Below are positions 17,641 to 25,828 of a stretch of DNA of 64,000 bases, piece by piece. This DNA is from Bacillus timonensis (lineage in GTDB: Bacteria; Bacillota; Bacilli; Bacillales; Bacillaceae_L): contig NZ_SLUB01000015.1 of NCBI RefSeq assembly GCF_004799755.1, positions 25,824 through 89,823 on the forward strand. The letters are read 5' to 3'. The position numbers were made by a program, and so were the translations under genes. Under the pieces are notes generated by a model that saw nothing but the letters and a program-made list of their open reading frames with translations, was not told where the DNA came from and searched no databases. How positions within the stretch are numbered: position 1 is the first letter of the stretch; each line of letters opens with the position of its first letter.

Positions 17641-18648
17641 TTAGCCGGCTATTTTTTCTTTTTTATAGTCTTTTGCTTTATTCGTCCCTTTTCGTTTATA
17701 AAACCATGACTTCACTGTTCCAACGATTCCCATTGGGAAGAACATGACAGCTAATATATATAAAATGCCAAAGAAGATCATCCATCGTTCAAAAATCCAA
17801 TGCACCTTTGCAAGCCCAGTTAGCCAGTGATGGGCAAATTCGATAAGCCCCGCTCCAATGATGGCCCCAACTAATGTTCCAACTCCTCCGATAATTGTCA
17901 TAAGAAGAGCATCAAGGGTTACATCAAGAGCAAATACCGATGTATTGACAAACCGTAATGTGACAACATACATGGAGCCGGAAACACTTGCGATTACTCC
18001 TGCAACTATACTTGCAATAATTTTATAATGAATCACATTATAGCCTAGTGACTCTGTTCGTGGCTCATTTTCGCGAATGGCTTGGAGAACCCTGCCAAGA
18101 GGAGATTCTGTGAATCTTTTTAACACTAAAAATACGATAATCATTAAAATCAATGTGACAAAATAGAGAGTCATCCGGTCTTTTAATACATCAGGAATGC
18201 GGAACGTAAATCCATCATTTCCTCGCGTTAATGATCGCCATTTTTCAGCTGCTACTAAAAACAAGCCCGAAAACGCCAACGTCAGCATGGCATAGAAGTG
18301 ACTCTTTAACCGTAGCGAGATCAAACCTACAATATAACTTAAGATGGCTGATAGAATCATTCCAACTAGGATGGATAGCAGAAAAATAGGAACTGTTGGC
18401 TCAAATCGATGTAAAAGAACACCTGTCGCATATGCACCAATTCCGAAAAACATTGCATGCCCAAATGAAACAATCCCTGTAAAACCTAGTAAAATATCAT
18501 AACTCATAGCAAAAACAGCAAAGATAAATATTTGTGTAAATAAAATCAAGATGCTCCTAGTGTCATTAATAAGTGGATAACATAGAAGAAATACTGCCGC
18601 CGCAATGTATATGATGTTCGCTTTTGAAGAATTAGTTAGAAGCCTCAT
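17641..18648 (-). CDS. livM: Branched-chain-type ABC transporter permease LivM
   Basis: A 335-residue inner-membrane permease of the LivM family with about 9-10 hydrophobic helices. SYDILLGFTGIVSFGHAMFFGIGAY-like segments mark the family signature, and RAIRENEPRTESLGYN (printed as LQAIRENEPRTE) is the cytoplasmic coupling loop contacting the ATPase. With LivH, LivG, LivF and the binding protein it forms a HAAT-type importer. These systems carry branched amino acids but also urea, amides and aromatic or aliphatic acids; the surrounding CoA ligases favour a carboxylic acid. It starts 4 bases after the livH stop. Confidence 0.93.
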   Translation of the reverse strand: MRLLTNSSKANIIYIAAAVFLLCYPLINDTRSILILFTQIFIFAVFAMSYDILLGFTGIVSFGHAMFFGIGAYATGVLLHRFEPTVPIFLLSILVGMILSAILSYIVGLISLRLKSHFYAMLTLAFSGLFLVAAEKWRSLTRGNDGFTFRIPDVLKDRMTLYFVTLILMIIVFLVLKRFTESPLGRVLQAIRENEPRTESLGYNVIHYKIIASIVAGVIASVSGSMYVVTLRFVNTSVFALDVTLDALLMTIIGGVGTLVGAIIGAGLIEFAHHWLTGLAKVHWIFERWMIFFGILYILAVMFFPMGIVGTVKSWFYKRKGTNKAKDYKKEKIAG

Positions 18649-18652
18649 TTCC

Positions 18653-19513
18653 TCACCCCTTTGCCCCGAATAATCCTTGTGGTCTAAAAATTAATACAAT
18701 GGCCATCAGCAGCATATTGACTGCTAATGATAATTCTGGGACATAGTATGCCATGTAAGCACCTGATAACCCGACTAAAATCGCTGCAAATAGAGATCCT
18801 GTAATACTTCCCATTCCACCAATGACAACAACGATAAATGCGAGAATCGCAAATTCCATACCCATCTCCGCATAAATTTGTCCGGAATAAGGCCCAAGTA
18901 ATACACCGCCAAGTGCGGCCATTGCTGCACCAACCATAAAAACGAGCATAAAAATCTTTTTAATATTAATTCCAAGCGATTGGACCATTTCCTTGTTGAT
19001 AACGCCTGCACGAACGATTAAGCCAATCTTTGTATTTTTTAAAATGTAGTAAATAAGGAAGAAAACCAAGAACCCAACTAAAATAATAAATAAACGATAT
19101 TTTATGAGGATAACCCCGCCAAACTCCCAGCTTCCACTCAAATATGGAGGGGTTTTCGCACTTAACTGATTTGGTCCCCAAACGACCTTTAACATTTCGG
19201 AAAGGACAATCATGACCCCAAGTGTTATCAAAATTTGTTGGACATGATTTCCGTAAACAGGTGTAACAATATACTTTTCAATCAACAACCCTAAAATTAA
19301 TCCAGTAATCAAAGCTGTAATGATTCCAACTAAGAAACTGCCGGTTTGCCCATAAGACCAAACACCAGCATATGCTCCCCATGCAAATAGACCACCATGG
19401 GCAAAATTTAAGACATCCATAAGTCCAAAAATTAAGGTTAACCCTGCTGCAAGCAGGAAAATCAACATACCTGTAGCAAGTCCATTGATCGTTAAATTAA
19501 TGATTGCATCCAC
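18653..19513 (-). CDS. livH: Branched-chain-type ABC transporter permease LivH
   Basis: A 286-residue permease of the LivH family, with the signature GLTLIFGLMDVLNFAHGGLFAWGAY near the N-terminus (helix 2) and RAGVINKEMVQSLGIN as the coupling loop. I place the start at GTG 19513 because GGAGGAG ends 6 bases before it; the longer frame from 19570 runs into the intergenic repeat. The gap of 176 bases from livF is filled by a dispersed repeat, an unusual interruption of the liv gene order. Confidence 0.92.
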   Translation of the reverse strand: MDAIINLTINGLATGMLIFLLAAGLTLIFGLMDVLNFAHGGLFAWGAYAGVWSYGQTGSFLVGIITALITGLILGLLIEKYIVTPVYGNHVQQILITLGVMIVLSEMLKVVWGPNQLSAKTPPYLSGSWEFGGVILIKYRLFIILVGFLVFFLIYYILKNTKIGLIVRAGVINKEMVQSLGINIKKIFMLVFMVGAAMAALGGVLLGPYSGQIYAEMGMEFAILAFIVVVIGGMGSITGSLFAAILVGLSGAYMAYYVPELSLAVNMLLMAIVLIFRPQGLFGAKG

Positions 19514-19529
19514 AAATTCTCCTCCTCCC

Positions 19530-19665
19530 ATAAGAAAAGCGCAAGGCGCGCTGCCTTCGGTGACAAGCATAAGACGAGCGCTGACAGAAGGTGCACTTTA
19601 CCTTCCGAAGCGATTGGCTTAGACCAGAGAGCCGATGGCGCCTGGAGCTAGACACTGAAACTAAG
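19530..19665 (-). repeat. Dispersed intergenic repeat, copy 1
   Basis: Read on the minus strand, the element runs from GTCTAGCTCCAGGCGCC through GGTCTAAGCCAATCGCTTC, an inverted GGAAGGTAAAGTGCACCTTC segment and CAGCGCTCGTCTTATGCTTG to a GCGCGCCTTGCGCTTTTC end. Copies occur at 34842-34960 (plus) and about 52430-52545 (minus). It is GC-rich against its surroundings and lies between livF and livH. Similar elements are common between genes in Bacillaceae (from memory). Confidence 0.75.
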
Positions 19666-19689
19666 TTCAGAATGACGATGAACTTCCTG

Positions 19690-20397
19690 TTAGGCAATTC
19701 CTAAATATTGTTTGCGGAGTTGTTCATTTTCCTTTAACTCCTTCATTTCGCCACGATGAACGGTTCTTCCATCGTCAATGATGTAAAAGCGGTCTCCAAT
19801 TGTACTTGCCATAATAAAATTTTGTTCAACAAGTATAATCGATGTTTTAGACTTTATCTCTTGGATAGATTCCATCACTTTTTCTACTACAATTGGGGCT
19901 AAACCCTTACTCGGTTCATCTATTAGAAGTAAATCATTATTATTGACATAAGCCCTTGCAATCGAGAGCATTTGCTTTTGCCCCCCGCTTAGGTTCCCCC
20001 CTTTTCTTTTCCAAAACTTCTTCAGGTCAGGGAATAAGTTCAATATATAATCGAGACGGTCCTTTGTTTCTTCGTTTTCCTTTTTGATCGCGACCTTCAT
20101 ATTTTCTTCTACTGTTAACTCTCCAAATATGCCTTGATCCTCGGGTACGTAGCCAATCCCTTTTGCCGCAATATGATAGGTTGCAAGACCGGTAATGTTT
20201 TCCCCATTATATTCAATTGCTCCTTTAGCCGGTGGATTAAGTCCCATAATGGACCTCAGAGTCGTCGTTTTACCTGCACCATTTCTTCCTAAAAGAACAG
20301 TTACTTCTCCTTTTTTCGCTTCAAATGAAACACCCTGCAAAATATGAAATTGGTCGATATACGTATGAATTCCCTCTACCTTAAGATGCAGTGTCAT
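19690..20397 (-). CDS. livF: ABC transporter ATP-binding protein LivF
   Basis: A 235-residue ATPase of the LivF group. Walker A is GRNGAGKTT, the signature is NLSGGQKQMLS and Walker B is LLLIDEPSKGLAP, followed by a switch His replaced by the usual LVEQN of this family. It pairs with LivG in the cytoplasm to power uptake. Its start overlaps the livG stop by 17 bases. Downstream lies a dispersed repeat before livH. Confidence 0.94.
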   Translation of the reverse strand: MTLHLKVEGIHTYIDQFHILQGVSFEAKKGEVTVLLGRNGAGKTTTLRSIMGLNPPAKGAIEYNGENITGLATYHIAAKGIGYVPEDQGIFGELTVEENMKVAIKKENEETKDRLDYILNLFPDLKKFWKRKGGNLSGGQKQMLSIARAYVNNNDLLLIDEPSKGLAPIVVEKVMESIQEIKSKTSIILVEQNFIMASTIGDRFYIIDDGRTVHRGEMKELKENEQLRKQYLGIA

Positions 20398-21148
20398 CGT
20401 ACAAACCTCCTAAATACGCGGATTGAACTGTTTCATTGTCCATGATTTCTGTAGGTGTCCCATCCGCAAGCAATCTCCCATTAAATAAAACCATTACACT
20501 ATCAGATAGATCGAGAATCATATCCATTTTGTGTTCAATTAAAATAATGGTACGATCCCCTTCCGCTTTTATCTTTTTTATGACCTCAAGGATTGCAGGA
20601 ACTTCCTCCAGCGACATTCCGGCAGTTGGTTCATCTAGTAATAGAACCTCCGTCTCTAATGCCAATAGCATAGCAATTTCTAACTTTCGTTTTTCGCCAT
20701 GTGCCAAGTTTTTTGCAATTGCATTTGCTTTATTATCAAGAAGAACAAGCGATAGAATGTGTAAAGCTTTTTCTTCGAATTGTCGATATTTACGGAAGTG
20801 CTTAAACATTTGATACCTAACTCCTGCCACGGATTGAACGGCCAAACGGACATTTTCTAATACTGTTAGATTTGGAAAAACATTTGTAATTTGAAAAGAA
20901 CGGCCGATTCCCTTACGTGTACGTGCAGTGGGAGAAAGTTTTGTTATATCTTCACCTTTTAAGAAAACTTGGCCATTGGTTGGTGAAAGCTGACCACTTA
21001 GCAGATTGAAAAAAGTTGTTTTACCTGCACCATTTGGTCCGATGATGGATTTGAAGTGGTTTGGAGGGACTGTAAAATTCACCTTATCAACAGCAACATG
21101 TCCTCCAAATGCAATTGTCAGTTCCTTCGTTTCAATAATATTTTTCAC
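20381..21148 (-). CDS. livG: ABC transporter ATP-binding protein LivG
   Basis: A 255-residue ATPase of the LivG group. It shows Walker A GPNGAGKTT, the LivG-typical GIGRSFQITNVFPNLTVLENV (Q-loop region), the signature NLAHGEKRKLEIA and Walker B VLLLDEPTAGM. The ABC signature begins LAHGE rather than LSGGQ, which is normal for LivG. It is separated from livK by a hairpin that could reduce read-through and so keep the ATPase below the binding protein in abundance. Confidence 0.94.
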   Translation of the reverse strand: MKNIIETKELTIAFGGHVAVDKVNFTVPPNHFKSIIGPNGAGKTTFFNLLSGQLSPTNGQVFLKGEDITKLSPTARTRKGIGRSFQITNVFPNLTVLENVRLAVQSVAGVRYQMFKHFRKYRQFEEKALHILSLVLLDNKANAIAKNLAHGEKRKLEIAMLLALETEVLLLDEPTAGMSLEEVPAILEVIKKIKAEGDRTIILIEHKMDMILDLSDSVMVLFNGRLLADGTPTEIMDNETVQSAYLGGLYDDTAS

Positions 21149-21176
21149 GTAGTCTCACCTCTTTTTTCTAAAAGGA

Positions 21177-21207
21177 AACTTCGGTAGAAACATACACTAC
21201 CGAAGTT
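21177..21207 (-). terminator. Attenuating hairpin between livK and livG
   Basis: A perfect 11-bp stem (21177-21187 with 21197-21207) and 9-nt loop on the minus strand, followed by TTTCCTTTT. The weak T-run suggests partial termination or 3'-end protection of the livK message. Confidence 0.7.
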
Positions 21208-21219
21208 CCTTAATTGACT

Positions 21220-22479
21220 TTAGTTGCGAACTGGTGGTGCTGTTTCCTCAGGACTTAACTCTCTCATTAAGACTGGTACTGGATAATCCACACCATCAAC
21301 CTTTTCTAGACGAATCGCATATAAAGTTTGAAGGGCTTGGTGGTCCTCTTCACGGAACGTCATTTTTCCTTTTGGAGTATCAAAACTCATGCCTTCCATC
21401 GCTTCGATGAGCTTATCTGCATTTGTATCACCATCGGTCTTTTTAATTGCTTCAACAATTGCTAATGCCGCGGTCATACCACCTGGAGTAAATAGGTCAG
21501 GTACCTCACCATTGAACTTTTCTTTATGTTTTTCAACTAACCAATCGTTAATATCATTTTTTGGAAGTTGATGATAGTACACTGTGAATCCTTCCATACC
21601 AATTAAAGCATCCATGGTCGCAAGTGCCGGAATATCTGGAGCACCTGTCGAGATTTTAATACCATTTTCTTGGACCTTCATATCTGCGATTTGGTTCCAA
21701 GGTGTGTTTGCACCAGCCCAAACAACATATAAATAATCAGGCTTTGCTTCAATAATCTTTTGAACATTAGATGTAAAGTCAGTTGCTGCAGGGTCTGCAT
21801 ATTCTTCATGAATAATCTCAGCACCAAGTTCTTCTGCTGCTTCCTTGAAGGCTGCTATTCCATCACGACCGAATGCATAATCCGGAGCAAGTGTTGCAAT
21901 TTTCACCCCTTCTTTAGCGATTGCTGCTGCACCTGCAACGGCATCCTGTGAAGAGTTACGAGCTGTTCTAAAAATGTATTCGTTCCAGTCCGCACCTGTA
22001 ATACTATCTGCTGCAGCTGGTTCAACAATCATGATTTTTTCGTATTCCTCTGCTAGTGGAAGAACGGCTAATGTATCCGCTGAGCTTGAAGAACCGACTA
22101 GGAAATCGACTCCGTCTTCCTCAATTAATTTAGTAGCTTTTTGAATTGCAACCTCTGGTTTTGTTTCAGTATCCTCTACAATAAATTGAATTTCTTGTCC
22201 ATTGACTTCCATTGTTCCGTCTGTTGCGTATTCAAGACCAAGTTCAAATCCTTGTGTTGTTTGTTTTCCGTATGATTCAAGTCCACCACTTAATGAAGCG
22301 AGCACACCGATTTTGATCGGATCCTTTGCTTTTGTTTCTTCTGCGGGTTTGTCTGAATCACCTGAGCTTGGTTTCTCTTCTTCTGTAGTTGAAGATCCTG
22401 AACTACAAGCTGCTGCAACTACCATAAGCATGGCAAGCAGACTTAAGAAAAGCATTTTACGAAATGAGAATTTCTTCAA
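21220..22479 (-). CDS. livK: Liv-type substrate-binding lipoprotein
   Basis: A periplasmic-binding-protein type I receptor (LivJ/LivK/AmiC-like) anchored as a lipoprotein: from TTG 22479 the lipobox VVAAAC puts the acylated Cys at residue 25, followed by a Ser/Glu-rich linker and DPIKIGVLASLSGGLESYGKQ. It captures the solute for LivHMGF. TTG 22479 is preferred because AAAGGGGGAAGG precedes it and it gives a normal-length signal; an ATG pair at 22503-22498 is the alternative, giving 427 residues. The ligand is unknown. The gene is headed by a TGTAACT direct-repeat promoter. Confidence 0.9.
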   Translation of the reverse strand: MKKFSFRKMLFLSLLAMLMVVAAACSSGSSTTEEEKPSSGDSDKPAEETKAKDPIKIGVLASLSGGLESYGKQTTQGFELGLEYATDGTMEVNGQEIQFIVEDTETKPEVAIQKATKLIEEDGVDFLVGSSSSADTLAVLPLAEEYEKIMIVEPAAADSITGADWNEYIFRTARNSSQDAVAGAAAIAKEGVKIATLAPDYAFGRDGIAAFKEAAEELGAEIIHEEYADPAATDFTSNVQKIIEAKPDYLYVVWAGANTPWNQIADMKVQENGIKISTGAPDIPALATMDALIGMEGFTVYYHQLPKNDINDWLVEKHKEKFNGEVPDLFTPGGMTAALAIVEAIKKTDGDTNADKLIEAMEGMSFDTPKGKMTFREEDHQALQTLYAIRLEKVDGVDYPVPVLMRELSPEETAPPVRN

Positions 22480-22528
22480 TTTTCCTTCCCCCTTTTTCAT
22501 CATAAAAACTGTAAAACCTCCTGCGATA

Positions 22529-22561
22529 ATCGTACTTGGTGATAGTTACATTTTAGTTACA
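22529..22561 (-). promoter_or_regulatory. 11-bp direct repeat (TGTAACT x2) before livK
   Basis: On the minus strand TGTAACT lies at 22561-22555 and 22550-22544, then 9 bases, then TACGAT (22534-22529) as a -10-like hexamer. No good -35 hexamer is present, as expected of activator-dependent SARP promoters where the repeat takes its place. The arrangement is identical to that at 14692-14724. Confidence 0.6.
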
Positions 22562-22584
22562 GAATATCTTTTGTGTAATTTCTG

Positions 22585-23592
22585 TTAACCCCATTGAATA
22601 GTAGTAGCTGCCCATGTATAACCTGTTCCGGCACTTACAGCTACAGCAATGTCACCCTCTCTTAATTTTCCTTGCTCCTGTGCAAAATGAAGACCAACAC
22701 AAGGGTCAAGTGCCGACATATGGCCATGATGATCTAAATAGATTGTGTTTTCTTCTGGAATTTGTAATGTGTGAAGTAGTTCTCTAAACATGGAGCGTTT
22801 CGTATGAAGTGGAAGAAGAACTTTTATGTCTTGAAGTGAATATCCGCTATTTTGGACTGCTTGTCGAATCACTTTTTCGAAATTTGGAATCGATACAGGA
22901 TCAAGCCGTTCTTTCATGCTAGATGGATCAAGAACGTCGATATAATGTTGTCGATTTTTTACTGTTTCCAGGCTTGGGAACAATTTGGAACCTCCGGCCG
23001 GTACACGAACATCTTCATAGAATGAACCATCCGTGATGATTGAACTTTCTAGAATTTCACTATTAGAAGAATTTTTTGTTAGTAATGCCGCCGTCCCGCC
23101 ATCTCCAAAATTAAACATAAACCTGGAGCGAGGATTCTCATAATCTATTATTTGAGATTCTTTACAGCCTCCAACAAGTAAAATGTTTTTAATTTTTTCA
23201 TCCGAGCGTAGCATATCCTTTGCTACTTTTAACGCAATTGGAAAGCAAGAGCTCACATTCATTAATTCAAATGCATAGGCATTTTTTGTCCCCAGCTCAT
23301 ATTGAAGTTTAGGTGCACATGACCAAACTAAATAATCCTTATGAGGACTTCCAAAATAGATCACGACATCAATCGATAGAGGATCTATCTTTGATAGGAT
23401 TTTTCGGGCTGCTTCAATCCCTAGGTCTGTTGCCTGCATGGAATCATCCGACACATGCTTTTGATGCAAGCCGAACTTTTCTATAATGACTTGTTCAGGG
23501 ATTCCTGTTTTTTTCGATAAATCCTTTGCTGTTTCTATCCTTTCTGGAAAGAAAACACTTGTTGCTTCAATTCCAATCTTTTCTGTTCTCAT
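22585..23592 (-). CDS. KAS III-like (FabH family) paralogue with Ser114
   Basis: A 335-residue thiolase-fold protein that aligns without gaps to the KAS III-like protein at 16411-17442. At the nucleophile position it has Ser114 (MNVSSCF; a Cys is two residues later at 116), His263 (PLHTKRS) and His291 in HHGHMSALD instead of Asn. Loss of the Cys is known in DpsC, which uses Ser, and in PqsB, the inactive partner of PqsC. It may be an acyltransferase or a structural partner of the Cys114 paralogue (inference). Start ATG 23592 has AAAGGACGG upstream; longer in-frame starts overlap the ligase gene. Confidence 0.85.
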   Translation of the reverse strand: MRTEKIGIEATSVFFPERIETAKDLSKKTGIPEQVIIEKFGLHQKHVSDDSMQATDLGIEAARKILSKIDPLSIDVVIYFGSPHKDYLVWSCAPKLQYELGTKNAYAFELMNVSSCFPIALKVAKDMLRSDEKIKNILLVGGCKESQIIDYENPRSRFMFNFGDGGTAALLTKNSSNSEILESSIITDGSFYEDVRVPAGGSKLFPSLETVKNRQHYIDVLDPSSMKERLDPVSIPNFEKVIRQAVQNSGYSLQDIKVLLPLHTKRSMFRELLHTLQIPEENTIYLDHHGHMSALDPCVGLHFAQEQGKLREGDIAVAVSAGTGYTWAATTIQWG

Positions 23593-23608
23593 CTGTTTTA
23601 CCGTCCTT

Positions 23609-25090
23609 TCATATTTTGACAAGCCGGTTCTTTTGGATTTTCCCCGTCGCATTCCTAGGGAGTTGATCAATAAATTCGATTTTTTTCGGAATCTTGTATT
23701 TTGCTAAAAACTGATTACAATATTCGATTATTTCTTCTTCTGTTAACAAACTCTCTTTCGTTTTTACAACAAAAGCTACCGGAACTTCTCCCCATTTCTG
23801 GTCGACAACTCCAACAACAGCCACTTCTTCAACATCTTCTAGCTTCCCTATGATTTGTTCAACCTCTAAAGGATATATATTTTCTCCACCAGAAATAATC
23901 ATTTCTTTTTTCCTTCCGACAATATACAAAAATCCCTCGTCATCAACCTTTGCTAGATCGCCGGTATATAACCAACCATCTCTAAGAGCCTCAGCTGTTG
24001 CTTCCGGTCTATTCCAATATTCTTTCATCACATTTGGTCCACGAACGAGAAGCTCTCCAACATCGCCGTCTTTAACCAACGACCCTTCCGAATCTATTAA
24101 TTTATACTCACAAAACAGAGCAGGCTTTCCAATCGAACCCATTTTTCGTTTGGCATCCTCTTTCAAAAGCATAAACAAGGTAGGTGATGTTTCGGTCATC
24201 CCAAAGCCTTGACCAAATAAGAACCCCTTATCAAAAAACGCCTGGATAATTTCAAGTGGACATGGAGCACCGCCATTGTAGAACCAGCGAACAGATTTCA
24301 AATTTGTTTGTTCAAATGACGGACTATGTAAAATCGCCTGATGGATTGTAGGAACACCCATTACGATTGTCGCTTGGTGCTGTTCAATCATCATTAAGGC
24401 TCTCTCAGAATCAAATTTCCCCTCAGGCAGAATGATGGTCCCACCAGCATACAAAGTTGGAAATGCAAATAAGCCTATACCTCCTATATGGAAGAGCGGA
24501 AGTAATAATAGGGAACGGTCACTAGATGTGATATCAATTGCGAGCGAATTATTAATCGCATTCCAAAACATATTATTCTGTGTCAAAACAGCGCCTTTCG
24601 GTTTTCCAGTTGTTCCGGAAGTATAACAAATTAAATAGGGAGCGCTTTCATTTATTTCAACTGAAACCTTCTCATTACCACATTTCAGATATCTTATTGT
24701 GTCAATGGATATGATTTTTTTCAGACAAGATTCCTCTTCCAAAGCATTGGATGTTTGTTGATAGATGTCTTCTATAAAAAGCGCCTCTGTCTCACTATCA
24801 TTTAGCTGATAAACAAGTTCATTTACTGTTAAACGAATATTAAGTGGAACTGCAATACATTCCAGCTTTGCGATTGCCAATAGTAATACCATGTATTCAT
24901 ATCTATTTTGAGACAAAATCGCGATACGGTCTCCTCTTTTTATTCCCAACTTAAGTTTTAAGTAAGAAGCTAAATTGTTTACATCTTCACTAAGCGTTTT
25001 ATAGGTGATTTGTTCCTTATCAGTGATAATGGCAATACGCTTCGGATGTAAATCAGCTCTTTTTTCAATCCAATAAGCTATGCCTTGCAT
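23609..25090 (-). CDS. AMP-forming acyl-CoA synthetase, proximal gene of cluster
   Basis: A 493-residue ANL-superfamily ligase with [41 protein letters not shown] and the catalytic Lys region TGKIQKN. It resembles o-succinylbenzoate/acyl-CoA ligases in length, but it lies with a TetR regulator, a KAS III-like gene and a Liv importer, so it probably activates the imported acid. It starts 15 bases after the TetR gene stop and is followed 16 bases later by the KAS III-like start, so TetR-ligase-KAS III looks like one operon. Confidence 0.88.
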   Translation of the reverse strand: MQGIAYWIEKRADLHPKRIAIITDKEQITYKTLSEDVNNLASYLKLKLGIKRGDRIAILSQNRYEYMVLLLAIAKLECIAVPLNIRLTVNELVYQLNDSETEALFIEDIYQQTSNALEEESCLKKIISIDTIRYLKCGNEKVSVEINESAPYLICYTSGTTGKPKGAVLTQNNMFWNAINNSLAIDITSSDRSLLLLPLFHIGGIGLFAFPTLYAGGTIILPEGKFDSERALMMIEQHQATIVMGVPTIHQAILHSPSFEQTNLKSVRWFYNGGAPCPLEIIQAFFDKGFLFGQGFGMTETSPTLFMLLKEDAKRKMGSIGKPALFCEYKLIDSEGSLVKDGDVGELLVRGPNVMKEYWNRPEATAEALRDGWLYTGDLAKVDDEGFLYIVGRKKEMIISGGENIYPLEVEQIIGKLEDVEEVAVVGVVDQKWGEVPVAFVVKTKESLLTEEEIIEYCNQFLAKYKIPKKIEFIDQLPRNATGKIQKNRLVKI

Positions 25091-25105
25091 GATGTACTCT
25101 CCCTT

Positions 25106-25711
25106 CTATCCTTTTTTTAGCCCTTCAAAAACAAGTGTCATTGCTGCTTCAAAAGCCTCTTCAGGAACGTCCTGCTGTTCCCAATACACCCATCTCATTC
25201 CAAGAAACTGACCAATTGACATTAAGCAATAGGCAACCGTTTCTTGATCAATCTCCTTAAATTCACCTACGCCAATTCCAGCAGATAAACTTTTTAAGAA
25301 TCCATTTGCAAGTTTATCGTAATACCAGCGATAAAGATCCTTATCGACAACTACGGCTTGTTGAACGATACTATATAAATTTCTGCGATTTTTGACCCAA
25401 GTAAAGAACGCTTTAAATCCTTTCCGTTGTGCTTCCTCGAACGTTTTAGCTTTACCCATTTCTTCCTTAATGGCTAAACGAAGCTCCCGGCTATATTGAC
25501 GAATGAGTTCATCAAAAATATCTTTTTTCGATGGGAAATAATTATAGAAGGTTCCCTGTGCTACATTTGCTTCTTGTGAAATATTTACAATTGAAGTCTC
25601 ATAGTATCCTTTTTGTCCAAATACCTCCTCTGCTGCATGTAATAGTTTCTCTCTTGTCTCTAAGCCTTTAGGGCTCAATACTTTTTGATCTGCGTTTGTT
25701 ATTCCTGACAC
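25106..25711 (-). CDS. TetR family transcriptional regulator
   Basis: A 201-residue one-component regulator. The N-terminal HTH is REKLLHAAEEVFGQKGYYETSIVNISQEA with the recognition helix GTFYNYFPSKKDIF; the C-terminal helical domain is the ligand sensor and resembles FadR/YfiR-like acyl-CoA sensors only loosely. GTG 25711 has AGGTGAT upstream; GTG 25720 is the alternative. A palindrome TTATTAT-N4-ATAATAA (25731-25748) right before it is a candidate self-operator. It probably responds to a CoA ester or acid of the cluster (inference). Confidence 0.9.
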   Translation of the reverse strand: MSGITNADQKVLSPKGLETREKLLHAAEEVFGQKGYYETSIVNISQEANVAQGTFYNYFPSKKDIFDELIRQYSRELRLAIKEEMGKAKTFEEAQRKGFKAFFTWVKNRRNLYSIVQQAVVVDKDLYRWYYDKLANGFLKSLSAGIGVGEFKEIDQETVAYCLMSIGQFLGMRWVYWEQQDVPEEAFEAAMTLVFEGLKKG

Positions 25712-25730
25712 CTGAATCACCTCTCAACTT

Positions 25731-25748
25731 TTATTATATACATAATAA
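25731..25748 (-). promoter_or_regulatory. Palindrome before the TetR gene
   Basis: TTATTAT and ATAATAA arms separated by 4 bases, directly before the ribosome binding site of the TetR gene. A candidate autoregulatory operator; such AT-only palindromes also arise by chance here. Confidence 0.35.
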
Positions 25749-25781
25749 CAGACTTTTCAATATGTTTTTAAAAATAAAAAA

Positions 25782-25814
25782 AATAAACCATCCCCGACGG
25801 GGAATGGTTTATTT
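25782..25814 (-). terminator. Terminator after the BTAD regulator gene
   Basis: AAATAAACCAT-CCCC pairs with GGGG-ATGGTTTATTT around a short GACG loop, followed by a long T-run on the minus strand. It separates the activator gene from the TetR operon. Confidence 0.85.
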
Positions 25815-25828
25815 CCAAGTCTATTAAA

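Noticed and set aside
19497..19697. 66-residue frame between livF and livH
   Set aside because: It is made of the dispersed repeat and the livH leader; no ribosome binding site and no family resemblance.
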